DNA of 31,248 nt. Origin: Lachnospiraceae bacterium UBA3762 (lineage in GTDB: Bacteria > Bacillota > Clostridia > Lachnospirales > Lachnospiraceae). Below are positions 7,629 through 15,725 of this stretch, one piece after another. The position numbers were made by a program, and so were the translations under genes. The stretch lies in assembly GCA_002371615.1 (NCBI GenBank), contig DFGA01000034.1:1-31248 (forward strand). Direction: 5' to 3'. Position 1 is the stretch's first letter, and each line of letters begins with the position of its first letter. The notes under the pieces are model-generated. The model was not told where the DNA came from. It searched no databases and worked only from the letters and a program-made list of their open reading frames with translations.

Positions 7629-8552
7629 CTAATGGTCACCTATAGATTCAACATCATATGGTGTCGACTGGTATACGTAATAATTGAGCCAGTTTGTATA
7701 CAGAAGCTGCCCGGTGGAGCGCCAATTTACGACCGGAGCTTTTGAAGGATCATCATCCGGAAAATAATTCTTAGGGATATTCGGAGCTATCCCCTTATCA
7801 ATATCCCTCTTATACTCATTGGCAAGTGTGTCCGAATCGTACTCGGCATGGCAGGTCACAAAAAACTTCCTTGAATCAACGGTTTTAACGATAGTAACAC
7901 CGGCTTCATCCGACTCTGCCATAAGTTCAAGCTCCGGAACCGACAATATCTGCTCTTTTGTTATATAGATTTCTCTCGAATGAGGTGCGTAGAATTCATC
8001 ATCAAACCCGCGAAACAGCGGCGAAGTCGGCTTTAATACCCTATGCTTGTATATTCCCGATAACTTCTCGTCATAGAACTCATGCATGAGTCCGTAAAAG
8101 TAATAAAAAGCCGCAAAAGCACCCCAGCACAGATAATATGTGCAATGCACATGACTTTCGCTCCACTTCATTATCGTACAAAGTTCGTCCCAATAAGCCA
8201 CGTCTTCATAAGCGACATGTTCCAGCGGCGCCCCGGTAATTATCATCCCGTCAAACTTTCTTGCCTTAACCTTGTCAAACGTTGTATAGAAACTGTCCAA
8301 ATGAGTTGAATCAACATGCGTCGGCGTATAACTTGCAGTCTGCAACAGTTCGATATTTACCTGCAGTGGCGAATTAGACAGTTTACGCAGAAGCTGTGTT
8401 TCCGTGACCTCCTTCGTCGGCATCAGATTCAGTATCAGAACATTCAGCGGCCTGATATCCTGATGCATCGCGCGAAACTCCGTCATGACAAATATGTTCT
8501 CATTTTCCAGTATAGCCTGTGCCGGCAGTGAATCCTGTATTTTGATCGGCAT
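7629..8552 (-). CDS. metA: MetA-family homoserine O-acetyltransferase (predicted acetyl-specific)
   Basis: First committed step of methionine synthesis: acylation of homoserine. The 307-residue product matches the family length. The catalytic cysteine is Cys142 in YYLCWGA, and His235 and Glu237 lie in VTCHAEYD, completing the triad. Residue 111, in GAPLEHVAYEDVAYW, is Glu. In studied MetA proteins Glu at this position goes with acetyl-CoA and Gly with succinyl-CoA, so I predict O-acetylhomoserine as product in spite of the traditional succinyltransferase name. The start at 8552 has AAAGGAG upstream. It is 26 bases downstream of ligA on the same strand, and there is no room for a SAM riboswitch or T-box in front of it. 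Confidence 0.95.
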   Translation of the reverse strand: MPIKIQDSLPAQAILENENIFVMTEFRAMHQDIRPLNVLILNLMPTKEVTETQLLRKLSNSPLQVNIELLQTASYTPTHVDSTHLDSFYTTFDKVKARKFDGMIITGAPLEHVAYEDVAYWDELCTIMKWSESHVHCTYYLCWGAFAAFYYFYGLMHEFYDEKLSGIYKHRVLKPTSPLFRGFDDEFYAPHSREIYITKEQILSVPELELMAESDEAGVTIVKTVDSRKFFVTCHAEYDSDTLANEYKRDIDKGIAPNIPKNYFPDDDPSKAPVVNWRSTGQLLYTNWLNYYVYQSTPYDVESIGDH

Positions 8553-8578
8553 TATCCTGACTCCTTTGTATTATGTGA

Positions 8579-10534
8579 TTATTCCAGGTATTCCTTTATA
8601 AAATCATCCTCGGAGATTATCCTCACCCCGAGTTCCTTGGCTTTTTTATTCTTTGATGACGAGGAAGTTACATCATTGTTAATAAGACAGGTCGTGTTAT
8701 TGCTGACAGATCCCGCGACTTTTCCTCCCATCTGCTCAATGATATCCTTAAGTTCACCCCTGCTCGAATAATTATTTAACGATCCCGTTATAACAAATGT
8801 TTTACCGGCAAGCCTTGCAGCATTTTCGGAAACTTCCGGCTTTTCGATATGAAGGCATTCTATCAGATTATCAACAGCCTTCGCCTTACCCGGATCCGCA
8901 AAATAGTTTACAATGCTTCTGGCTATAACATCGCCGATACCTTCAATAGCTGACAGTTCTTCAACCCGGGCTTCTCTAATTCTGTCAAGATCGTAATCGA
9001 AGTATCTGCACAAAACCTTGGCATTGGACAGCCCCACATTTAATATGCCGAGACTGTATATAACACGGATAAGGTTGGTATTACGGCTCTTTTCTATACT
9101 TTCATGAAGGTTGTCATATGATTTTTCCCCGAACCCCTCCATATTACATATTTCATCCCTGAAAGCGTCAAGCTTGTAAATATCCGCATATTCACGGATC
9201 ATTCCCCTTCCGATAAACTTCTCGAGTGTTGCTTCGCTCATTCCGTCTATCTGCATCGCATCACGGCTGACAAACAGCGTAAAGCTCTTGATCATCTTGG
9301 CAGAGCAGTCTTTGTTTGTACAAACCAGTGTCTTGGTACCGTTATCGTTCATTATACTTGTCGGCTGACCGCATGCCGGACAAGTTTCGGGAATTTGAAG
9401 ATTGCCGCTTTTTGTAAGATTCTCAGCTATCTGTGGGATGATCATATTTGCTTTGTAGACCGTAATTTCGTCCCCGATACCGAGTTTAAGCGATTCTATC
9501 ATGCTCAAATTATGAACACTTGCCCTCTCAACAGTTGTGCCTTCAAGTTCAACGGGCTCAAACACAGCAACCGGATTGATAAGGCCCGTTCTTGAAGGGC
9601 TCCATTCAATATACTTAAGATGGGTTTTACTGATCTCATCAGCCCATTTAAAGGCAATGGAATCCTTCGGAAACTTCGCAGTTCTGCCGAGGGACCTTGC
9701 ATATTCAAGGTCTTCGAGTGTAAGCACAAGACCATCTGAAGGAATATCATTGTTCTCTATACTCCTTGCATAATACTCTATACGCTCAAGAATATTATCT
9801 TTATTTACAAGATGATACTCAACCACAGCAAATCCAAGGCTTCTTAAGAATTCAAACTGTCCGGCTCTTGAATTGCCAAAATCCCTGCCTTCAGCCGAGA
9901 CAAGATTGAACGCATAAAACCTGACCCGACGTTTTGCGGTGATCTCGCTGTTTAACTGACGAACAGAACCCGAACACAGATTACGCGGATTCTTATATTT
10001 GCTGTCGGCATCGGATATCTCATTATTGATCTTTTCAAAATCGCTGTATCCGATTACCGCTTCCCCACGCAGAACAAGCTTATCTTTAAACGGAATTGCT
10101 GTAGGAAGATTGACAAAACATCTGGCGTTAGCAGTAATTACCTCACCGACTTCACCGTTTCCGCGTGTTACTGCTTTTGACAGAATACCGTTTTCATATG
10201 TAAGTACTATAGTAAGTCCGTCAAGCTTCCACGACAGGAGAGCCTCCTGATCGCCCAACCAGTCACGCAGTGCCTCCCGGTCCTTTGTTTTGTCAAGAGA
10301 CAGCATCGGCGACTCGTGTCTTTCCTTGGGCAGCTCATCGACAGACTCATATCCTACCGACTGGGTCGGACTGTTTGAAAGCACGATGCCTGTCTCCTGT
10401 TCAAGAGCACATAATTCATCATACATCCTGTCATATTCGAAGTTGCTCATTATCTCGGCATTCTCGGCATAATATGCCTTTGAAGCTGCATTTAATATAT
10501 TTACAAGTTCATGAATCCTTGCGGATTTTTCCAT
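8579..10534 (-). CDS. ligA: NAD-dependent DNA ligase, divergent LigA
   Basis: The 651-residue product has all LigA domains in order: Ia, nucleotidyltransferase with the adenylated lysine Lys103 in KLDG, OB fold, zinc finger (CPACG, then CTNKDC), helix-hairpin-helix, and a C-terminal BRCT (GKTFVITGSLNNYSSRGELK). It would seal nicks in replication and repair using NAD. Several usually invariant positions differ. The Glu two residues before the lysine is Ser, TRGDG is TRGNG, NPRNAAAGSLRQLD is NPRNLCSGSVRQLN, and the lysine of the DGVVIKV motif is Thr in DGLVLTL. Lys in IAFKW is kept. The start has AAGGAGAG upstream and overlaps the 3' end of the pseudouridine synthase gene by 26 bases. It could be the only ligase or a second copy. 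Confidence 0.9.
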   Translation of the reverse strand: MEKSARIHELVNILNAASKAYYAENAEIMSNFEYDRMYDELCALEQETGIVLSNSPTQSVGYESVDELPKERHESPMLSLDKTKDREALRDWLGDQEALLSWKLDGLTIVLTYENGILSKAVTRGNGEVGEVITANARCFVNLPTAIPFKDKLVLRGEAVIGYSDFEKINNEISDADSKYKNPRNLCSGSVRQLNSEITAKRRVRFYAFNLVSAEGRDFGNSRAGQFEFLRSLGFAVVEYHLVNKDNILERIEYYARSIENNDIPSDGLVLTLEDLEYARSLGRTAKFPKDSIAFKWADEISKTHLKYIEWSPSRTGLINPVAVFEPVELEGTTVERASVHNLSMIESLKLGIGDEITVYKANMIIPQIAENLTKSGNLQIPETCPACGQPTSIMNDNGTKTLVCTNKDCSAKMIKSFTLFVSRDAMQIDGMSEATLEKFIGRGMIREYADIYKLDAFRDEICNMEGFGEKSYDNLHESIEKSRNTNLIRVIYSLGILNVGLSNAKVLCRYFDYDLDRIREARVEELSAIEGIGDVIARSIVNYFADPGKAKAVDNLIECLHIEKPEVSENAARLAGKTFVITGSLNNYSSRGELKDIIEQMGGKVAGSVSNNTTCLINNDVTSSSSKNKKAKELGVRIISEDDFIKEYLE

Positions 10535-11237
10535 ATACTCTCCTTTTTAGTTCGGCAAGCTCTTCTGTTTCCAGTTCACGATATGAACCCGGATCCATAT
10601 CACCGAGTTGAATATTCTCTATTCTTACACGTTTTAGAAATCTTACATGATAATCAAATGCCCTGCACATCCTCCGGATCTGACGGTTAAGGCCCTGAGT
10701 CAATACTATCGTAAAAGTAACATCTGATATTTTACGAACCCGGCATTTTTTCGTTGTAACGTTTAACTCCGGCAGAAAAACTCCTTTTTCAAGGGAGGCA
10801 ATAAACTCGTCAGTAACAGGTTTATTGACTCTGACAAGATATTCCCTCTCATGACCGTTTGCACCCCTCATAAGGCTTTGCATAAAATCACCGTCATTCG
10901 AGAGCAGAAGCAGCCCCTCGGAATCCTTGTCAAGCCGTCCGCAGTATGTAACCCTTACAGGATAATCTATATAATCCATTATATTAGCGTCTTCCTGCCT
11001 GTCGGCAGTGCATACGATCCCTGCCGGCTTATAAAATGCAAGATAGACTTTCGGATCCAAACCTTTTATTGCTTTTCCTTCAACACATACCTTGTCGGAA
11101 GCTATTACCTTTGAGCCGTTTTCGGCGCGCATACCGTTGATCGTAACTTTCCCCGTCTCCACAAGCCTGTCTGCCTCACGTCTGGAACACACTCCCGCCT
11201 CGGCAAGATATTTGTTTATTCTTATTCCTTCGCTCAT
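10509..11237 (-). CDS. RluB/RluF-family rRNA pseudouridine synthase
   Basis: Isomerises a uridine in 23S (or possibly 16S) rRNA. The 242-residue product has an N-terminal S4 RNA-binding domain (IRINKYLAEAGVCSRREADRLVETG) and a catalytic domain with GRLDKDSEGLLLLSNDG, whose Asp is catalytic. The C-terminal QGLNRQIRRMCRAFDYHVRFLKRVRI segment resembles RluF (23S position 2604 in E. coli) more than RluB, but I would not fix the target. Its 3' end overlaps ligA by 26 bases, so the two are translationally linked. The Shine-Dalgarno is poor (GGGTAGGAT close to the ATG). A TAAAAT at 11249-11254 would put transcription initiation within about 5 bases of the start codon. Confidence 0.88.
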   Translation of the reverse strand: MSEGIRINKYLAEAGVCSRREADRLVETGKVTINGMRAENGSKVIASDKVCVEGKAIKGLDPKVYLAFYKPAGIVCTADRQEDANIMDYIDYPVRVTYCGRLDKDSEGLLLLSNDGDFMQSLMRGANGHEREYLVRVNKPVTDEFIASLEKGVFLPELNVTTKKCRVRKISDVTFTIVLTQGLNRQIRRMCRAFDYHVRFLKRVRIENIQLGDMDPGSYRELETEELAELKRRVYGKIRKDS

Positions 11238-11257
11238 ATCCTACCCGTATTTTAGAA

Positions 11258-11292
11258 ACTAAAGCCCCATAAACCGGTGTTTACGGGGCTTT
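11258..11292 (-). terminator. Terminator hairpin after the SH3 protein gene
   Basis: AAAGCCCC (11261-11268) pairs with GGGGCTTT (11285-11292), with an inner TAAAC/GTTTA extension around a CGGT loop. On the minus strand the stem is followed by TTTAGTTTCT, a poor T-run, so termination may be partial. It lies 24 bases ahead of the pseudouridine synthase start. Confidence 0.65.
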
Positions 11293-11316
11293 GAATTAAA
11301 CAATCAATTTAGATCA

Positions 11317-12522
11317 TCATTCGACGTAATCAGCCTTAACAAAAGCCTCTTCGCCTTTATACTTGATCTTGCACCATCCGTTTGATAACTCGATCAGTTC
11401 GAACTGTTCACCTCTGTATGCAGTCGCTATCTTTTCGCCGCTCTCACTTGCACTCTTTCTGACATTAACATTCTCTTTGACCGTAATCTTATCTCCGGGC
11501 TTCAGACTTGAAGCGGCTGATTCTTCACCACCTTCGGAAGTGCTTTCGGAAGACGAAGTATCTTCAACATCTTCAAGGAACTCGCTCTTGATATAGGCCT
11601 CTTTGCCGTTATAATCGATCTTACTCCATCCGTTCTCCATCTTCTCATAGCGTGTATATATGTCGCCCGTCTTGGTCTTTCCGATACTTTCGGCATCCGT
11701 ACTTGCCGACGCACGTATATTTACGTTTTCACTCGTACATCTGACCTGACTGGATGCAGCGGCAAGTGCTTCTGCCTGCGCCGCGGCCTCTGCCTCGGCG
11801 GCCTCCTCAAGATCCTTTTGCTGCTTGGCAACAAGTATCTCCTGGGCATCCTTATTGATCTCATCCTTAAGTGCATTTGCTGCAGCTGCAAGTGATGAAT
11901 CATCTTCAAGCGCTGAGTTATAATCCATCTCGATCTTATTGATCAGTTCGGCAAAGTCCTTCTGGGCTACAAGTTCGAGAATATATGCCTCTTCATCTGC
12001 TGTAAGACTCTCCGAGTTGATATAAAGTGCTCCCGATTCGTTCCTGCATACATACAGAGAGATAAGTGCGGGAAGTGATTTGGACTGTCCGTTAATAGTA
12101 AGATCATACGTTGCAAGAAGGAAGTATGAATTCTCCGCCGGTCCCTTTTTCGTATACACATTATAATTGGAGTAATTACCAACATACTTGGCCTGTGCCT
12201 CGTAAAATGCCTTCATATCATCCGAAAGGGATGAAGACAGCGATGCCATCGTCTCGGTGTCTCCCGTACTCATCGCTCCAAGATATGATGCAACCAGTGA
12301 ATTAACATCATCATAGGCATTTTCTTCATATTTATCTTTCGGAACTTCAACTGTCGTTTCAAGTTCGGGAATTGTCGACTCATTATCTTCTTCATCGGTT
12401 TCCTTATGGGATCCCCTTGCCCAGACGACGATAAGTACCACGAGAAGCGCCACGAACAAACCGCCGATAATATAATAGCGGTAATATCTTGACATATATG
12501 CTTTAAAACCTCTTCCAGCCAT
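11317..12522 (-). CDS. Membrane-anchored protein with two C-terminal bacterial SH3 domains
   Basis: The 401-residue product has a basic N-terminus, one membrane segment (about 17-35), an acidic linker, and a globular extracytoplasmic region (about 65-210). An alanine/glutamate-rich likely coiled coil (about 218-258) follows, then two SH3b repeats (about 260-321 and 341-401) separated by a Ser/Glu-rich spacer. The repeats align with each other: ENVNIRASAS...NGWSKIDYNGKEAYIK against ENVNVRKSAS...NGWCKIKYKGEEAFVK. SH3b domains commonly bind peptidoglycan or cell-wall peptides, so a wall-associated role is inferred. There is no catalytic domain that I recognise. AAAGAGG precedes the ATG. It lies 47 bases downstream of tRNA-Arg with no terminator between, so it may be co-transcribed. 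Confidence 0.85.
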   Translation of the reverse strand: MAGRGFKAYMSRYYRYYIIGGLFVALLVVLIVVWARGSHKETDEEDNESTIPELETTVEVPKDKYEENAYDDVNSLVASYLGAMSTGDTETMASLSSSLSDDMKAFYEAQAKYVGNYSNYNVYTKKGPAENSYFLLATYDLTINGQSKSLPALISLYVCRNESGALYINSESLTADEEAYILELVAQKDFAELINKIEMDYNSALEDDSSLAAAANALKDEINKDAQEILVAKQQKDLEEAAEAEAAAQAEALAAASSQVRCTSENVNIRASASTDAESIGKTKTGDIYTRYEKMENGWSKIDYNGKEAYIKSEFLEDVEDTSSSESTSEGGEESAASSLKPGDKITVKENVNVRKSASESGEKIATAYRGEQFELIELSNGWCKIKYKGEEAFVKADYVE

Positions 12523-12569
12523 AAATAAACCTCTTTGTTTCTATAAGAGTCTGTGCTCAGAAGACGAGC

Positions 12570-12642
12570 TGCACCCGAGAGGATTCGAACCCCCGACACG
12601 CGGCACCGGAAACCGCTGCTCTATCCACTGAGCTACGAGTGC
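12570..12642 (-). tRNA. tRNA-Arg (anticodon CCG)
   Basis: A complete cloverleaf reads on the minus strand. The acceptor stem is GCACTCG/CGGGTGC, the D arm GCTC...GAGC, and the anticodon arm GCGGT-TTCCGGT-GCCGC gives anticodon CCG (codon CGG). The T arm is GGGGG-TTCGAAT-CCTCT and the discriminator is A. The 3' CCA is not encoded. A consensus-like promoter lies at 12697-12725. Confidence 0.97.
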
Positions 12643-12696
12643 ACATCGGCTGTCTGCACTGATTTGCGCATAAACAGCCAATTTCACACGTAGTCT

Positions 12697-12725
12697 ACTA
12701 TACCATAGGGGTATTAAAATATCAA
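12697..12725 (-). promoter_or_regulatory. tRNA-Arg promoter overlapping the upstream stop codon
   Basis: On the minus strand TTGATA (12720-12725), 17 bases, TATAGT (12697-12702). The -35 hexamer falls in the last codons of the DUF5688 gene, 3 bases before its TAA stop. The predicted start near 12690 is about 48 bases before the mature tRNA. Confidence 0.65.
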
Positions 12726-13598
12726 GACTTCATCCGATGCCCTGTAGAGGTACACATGATCGGCAAGCACTTCGTCGGGGCTAAGTTCGGTTGTGTTGAC
12801 CTCTCTTATCATCTCATCTATGTCACATGCTCTGTTATTATCATTTACAGCGAAAAGTATGAGTTCATGAACGGAACTCGGTATTACATAGAAGTCTCCC
12901 CCTATAACATCGGAGAACTCTTTGAGCTTATCATTCATAGTCATTACCGCCGCACCGTTTGTCATTTTCCTGTTTGTAGCAACATACATCGGAAAATCAT
13001 CTGCCATAATATCATTATTAAGGCTGCTGTTTCCCATTGATGTCAGTACATCCATAATATGTCTTATATTAAATTCATCATGATCGTGAGTATTCTTCTT
13101 GGCCACGGCAAGAACCTTATCCCTGTCGGTTTGCCAAAGCTTTAAATGCTCGTTTCTAACCATTATCACCCCATTTCCGATCTTCCTGTCATATACCCGG
13201 ACATAAGCGACTATCGCCAGATCAAGGAAATCCTCATATGGTGCCTCCTCAAGAAAGCTCTCATTCTTCTCCTTGTTTATAAGCTTAATGTACAATCTGT
13301 CTTTTACAGATTCGAAATTATCAAAAAAAGACATATCGAGCCGGACCGCAGGGCTGTTAAGCCGGTACTGACTAAGCAGACTGTCTCCGATATCACATAT
13401 GTCTTCACCGTTTAAATACCTTGAATAATAATCCTCCATATAAATCGTCGGAGCTGCATTACAGCCTTCTTCCGCAAAAGATAGTCCCGACAACCTGACC
13501 CCGTTATTCTTAAGTGCACTGTGAACATGAACTGTAATATTATCCGACTCCTCGTTTATATAGTTACGTACTTCATCCAAAAATTCCATATATTCCAT
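12714..13598 (-). CDS. DUF5688 family protein
   Basis: The 294-residue, soluble-looking product belongs to a family, DUF5688, that is abundant and often multi-copy in Lachnospiraceae. Its function is not known to me. Recognisable features are the N-terminal YMEFLDEVRNYI helix, the PTIYMEDYY(S)RYLNGEDICDIGDSLL segment, a long middle part, the GGDFYVIPSSVHELILF stretch, and a C-terminal NTTELSPDEVLADHVYLYRASDE motif. The start is the ATG at 13596-13598, with AAGGAG 6 bases upstream. The open frame extends 15 codons further, but that extension runs into the efp terminator. It is isolated between efp and tRNA-Arg. Confidence 0.85.
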   Translation of the reverse strand: MEYMEFLDEVRNYINEESDNITVHVHSALKNNGVRLSGLSFAEEGCNAAPTIYMEDYYSRYLNGEDICDIGDSLLSQYRLNSPAVRLDMSFFDNFESVKDRLYIKLINKEKNESFLEEAPYEDFLDLAIVAYVRVYDRKIGNGVIMVRNEHLKLWQTDRDKVLAVAKKNTHDHDEFNIRHIMDVLTSMGNSSLNNDIMADDFPMYVATNRKMTNGAAVMTMNDKLKEFSDVIGGDFYVIPSSVHELILFAVNDNNRACDIDEMIREVNTTELSPDEVLADHVYLYRASDEVLIF

Positions 13599-13640
13599 TA
13601 TGATCTCCTTCTGTTTCCGGTGATCCTGACGGATAAAGCA

Positions 13641-13669
13641 CAAAAAAAGGACTGCTTACGCAGTCCTTT
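13641..13669 (-). terminator. Terminator of efp
   Basis: AAAGGACTGC (13646-13655) and GCAGTCCTTT (13660-13669) form a 10-bp stem with a 4-base loop. On the minus strand it is followed by an uninterrupted T-run of seven, counting the end of the stem. It lies directly after the efp stop codon. Confidence 0.93.
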
Positions 13670-13683
13670 GACATAATACCAAA

Positions 13684-14241
13684 TTAAACTCTTGATAAAT
13701 ACTCTCCGGTTCTTGTATCGATCTTGATCTTGTCGCCGATCTCAACGAAAAGAGGCACGTTAACATTTGCTCCGGTCTCTACGGTTGCGGGCTTTGTAGC
13801 ACCTGTAGCCGTATCACCCTTAAATCCGGGTTCCGTCTCGGTAATCTCAAGTTCCACAAATAAGGGAGGCTCGATTGCAAACACATTTCCGTTGTGTCCG
13901 CATACCTTAACCATCTCGTTTTCCTTGACAAACTTAAGAGCATCTCCGACAGTATCATTGTTGAGGGCGATCTGCTCAAAACTCTCATTATCCATAAAGT
14001 AATAGAGATCTCCGTCATTATACAGATACTGCATATCTTTTCTATCAATACGTGCCTGTGGGAACTTTTCCGTAGGACGGAATGATTTTTCCACAACACC
14101 ACCGTTGACAATATTCTTTAATTTAGTTCTGACAAAGGCTGCGCCTTTTCCGGGCTTAACATGCTGAAACTCGATGATCTGAAAAATCTGACCGTCAATC
14201 TCAACAGTAATTCCGTTTCTGAAATCACCAGCTGAAATCAT
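13684..14241 (-). CDS. efp: Translation elongation factor P
   Basis: Binds between the ribosomal P and E sites and rescues ribosomes stalled at proline runs. The 185-residue product has the KOW-like first domain, two OB-fold domains and the conserved C-terminal DKIKIDTRTGEYLSRV. Lys32 in KPGKGAAFVRTK is the residue that carries a modification in many bacteria. No EpmA-, EarP- or YmfI-type modification gene is in the window. The start at 14241 has AAGGAGGA upstream. It lies 73 bases behind the transporter-YqeG fusion gene and ahead of a strong terminator, so it ends its transcription unit. Confidence 0.97.
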   Translation of the reverse strand: MISAGDFRNGITVEIDGQIFQIIEFQHVKPGKGAAFVRTKLKNIVNGGVVEKSFRPTEKFPQARIDRKDMQYLYNDGDLYYFMDNESFEQIALNNDTVGDALKFVKENEMVKVCGHNGNVFAIEPPLFVELEITETEPGFKGDTATGATKPATVETGANVNVPLFVEIGDKIKIDTRTGEYLSRV

Positions 14242-14297
14242 CCGATAATCCTCCTTAAAACAATGCTCATTTAATTTCCGTAAAAAGATTCTTCAAT

Positions 14298-14326
14298 AGT
14301 TTACATTACAGTCGTCAAATATTCAA
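14298..14326 (-). promoter_or_regulatory. Possible efp promoter
   Basis: On the minus strand TTGAAT (14321-14326), 17 bases, TAAACT (14298-14303). The -35 overlaps the last codons of the upstream fusion gene. The -10 is a weak match, so read-through from upstream is equally possible. Confidence 0.35.
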
Positions 14327-15718
14327 CTGTTTTTTCTCGTGCGGTCTAATTTCGGCAAGACCCGACCGTCTGTATGAGGAAAGAACTATCTTTTCAAGTA
14401 TACGCTTTAACACTATCTGTATCTCCTCATGGGGGTCTATCGGAGCAACAAGGATATTTCTGATCCCGCATTTTTTGGCTCCCCACACATCCGTAAACAG
14501 CTGATCACCGATAAATACGGTAGATGCAGTATCACACCCCATCTTTTCCATAGCATGGATATACCCGTTCTTTAAAGGTTTGCCGGCTTTGTAAATATAA
14601 TATGCTTCCGGAACACTTCCGTCCCTGAAGCTTTTGACCCTGCCCTCTTTATTATTTGACAGGAACAGTATTCGAAATCCCATACGGTCAAGCTTCGTAA
14701 GTAGTTCGACAGATCTGTCATCAGGCGGATATCCATGCATAACAAGTGTATTGTCAATATCGAATATGATACCTCTTACGCCTTCTTCATACAATTTCCC
14801 GTAGTCAATGTCATATGCGCTTTCCAGATATTCATCGGGATAAAAATAACTGATGATATCTATTTCAACAAGCAGCATGGCGAATATCATCATTATACAA
14901 CCGGTTATAGTTTGGGCCGTCATGACTTCATGAAGAAAAATGTAGGAAGCTACCGCTCCGAATACCGCTTCCATTCCCATTATGATCGCAGCAGGTGCAG
15001 GTGGTGCATACTTCTGGCAGACGATCTGAAGTCCGAATCCGAAAATAGTCGAAAAAATGATCAGGAACAAGACGCCTGTTATCGAATCCTTTGTGAACAT
15101 AGATGCATTAAGACCGCCCGAAACCGGAACAGCAAATATAAATGACAAAACACCTGTTACTAAAAATTGCCAGATAATAAGAAGAATCGGATCGTCATAT
15201 TCGGTATATCTTGCGATCATTACTATTTGAACGGCATAAAACAGTCCGCATATAAGGGTCAGAAAATCCCCAAGCTCTATAGTAAATGTTTCGGTAAGGG
15301 ATATAAGACCTATTCCCCAAAAGCCTATCAGTGCTGCTATTATATGTCTTGCCCTGGGCTTCACTTTATTAAACAAAAAATGGAAAAAAGGGACAAGTAC
15401 AACGTAAATAGTTGTAATAAAAGCATTTTTTCCGGCGGTAGTATACTTACAACCGTATGTCTGGAACGCCATGGCAACAAATAAAACAATTCCCAGAACA
15501 GTTCCGTGGATCAGTACATCCCGGCCGGATCCGATCACTTTCTTAATAAATATAAGTCCTAAGATGATACCGCCGGTAAAGAATCTGAATCCAAGCAGAT
15601 AAAAAGGAGGCATCACGTCAACAGATGATTTGACGAAAACGAATCCCATACCCCAGCAGACTGTCACAAACAGTAGCCCGAGACACGCAAAAAATTCTTT
15701 TTTCTTATCTTTGCTCAT
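14315..15718 (-). CDS. EamA (DMT) transporter fused to a YqeG-type HAD phosphatase
   Basis: The 467-residue product joins two normally separate proteins. Residues 1 to about 285 are a drug/metabolite transporter with about ten membrane segments and two EamA repeats (CWGMGFVFVKSS; GMEAVFGAVASYIFLHE). Residues about 290-450 match YqeG: YFYPDEYLESAYDIDYGKLYEEG, HAD motif I FDIDNTLV (Asp320 and Asp322), motif II FLSNN, the AGKP lysine, and motif III FIGDQLFTDVWGA. All phosphatase residues are present. YqeG is related to the GEP4 phosphatidylglycerophosphate phosphatases, so a link to a membrane phospholipid or phosphorylated metabolite is possible. I start it at the ATG at 15716-15718, because the longer TTG form runs through the preceding terminator. 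There is no Shine-Dalgarno. Confidence 0.88.
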   Translation of the reverse strand: MSKDKKKEFFACLGLLFVTVCWGMGFVFVKSSVDVMPPFYLLGFRFFTGGIILGLIFIKKVIGSGRDVLIHGTVLGIVLFVAMAFQTYGCKYTTAGKNAFITTIYVVLVPFFHFLFNKVKPRARHIIAALIGFWGIGLISLTETFTIELGDFLTLICGLFYAVQIVMIARYTEYDDPILLIIWQFLVTGVLSFIFAVPVSGGLNASMFTKDSITGVLFLIIFSTIFGFGLQIVCQKYAPPAPAAIIMGMEAVFGAVASYIFLHEVMTAQTITGCIMMIFAMLLVEIDIISYFYPDEYLESAYDIDYGKLYEEGVRGIIFDIDNTLVMHGYPPDDRSVELLTKLDRMGFRILFLSNNKEGRVKSFRDGSVPEAYYIYKAGKPLKNGYIHAMEKMGCDTASTVFIGDQLFTDVWGAKKCGIRNILVAPIDPHEEIQIVLKRILEKIVLSSYRRSGLAEIRPHEKKQLNI

Positions 15719-15725
15719 GGGAATG

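Noticed and set aside
8553..8578. SAM riboswitch or T-box in front of metA
   Set aside because: Only 26 bases separate ligA from metA, too short for either element.
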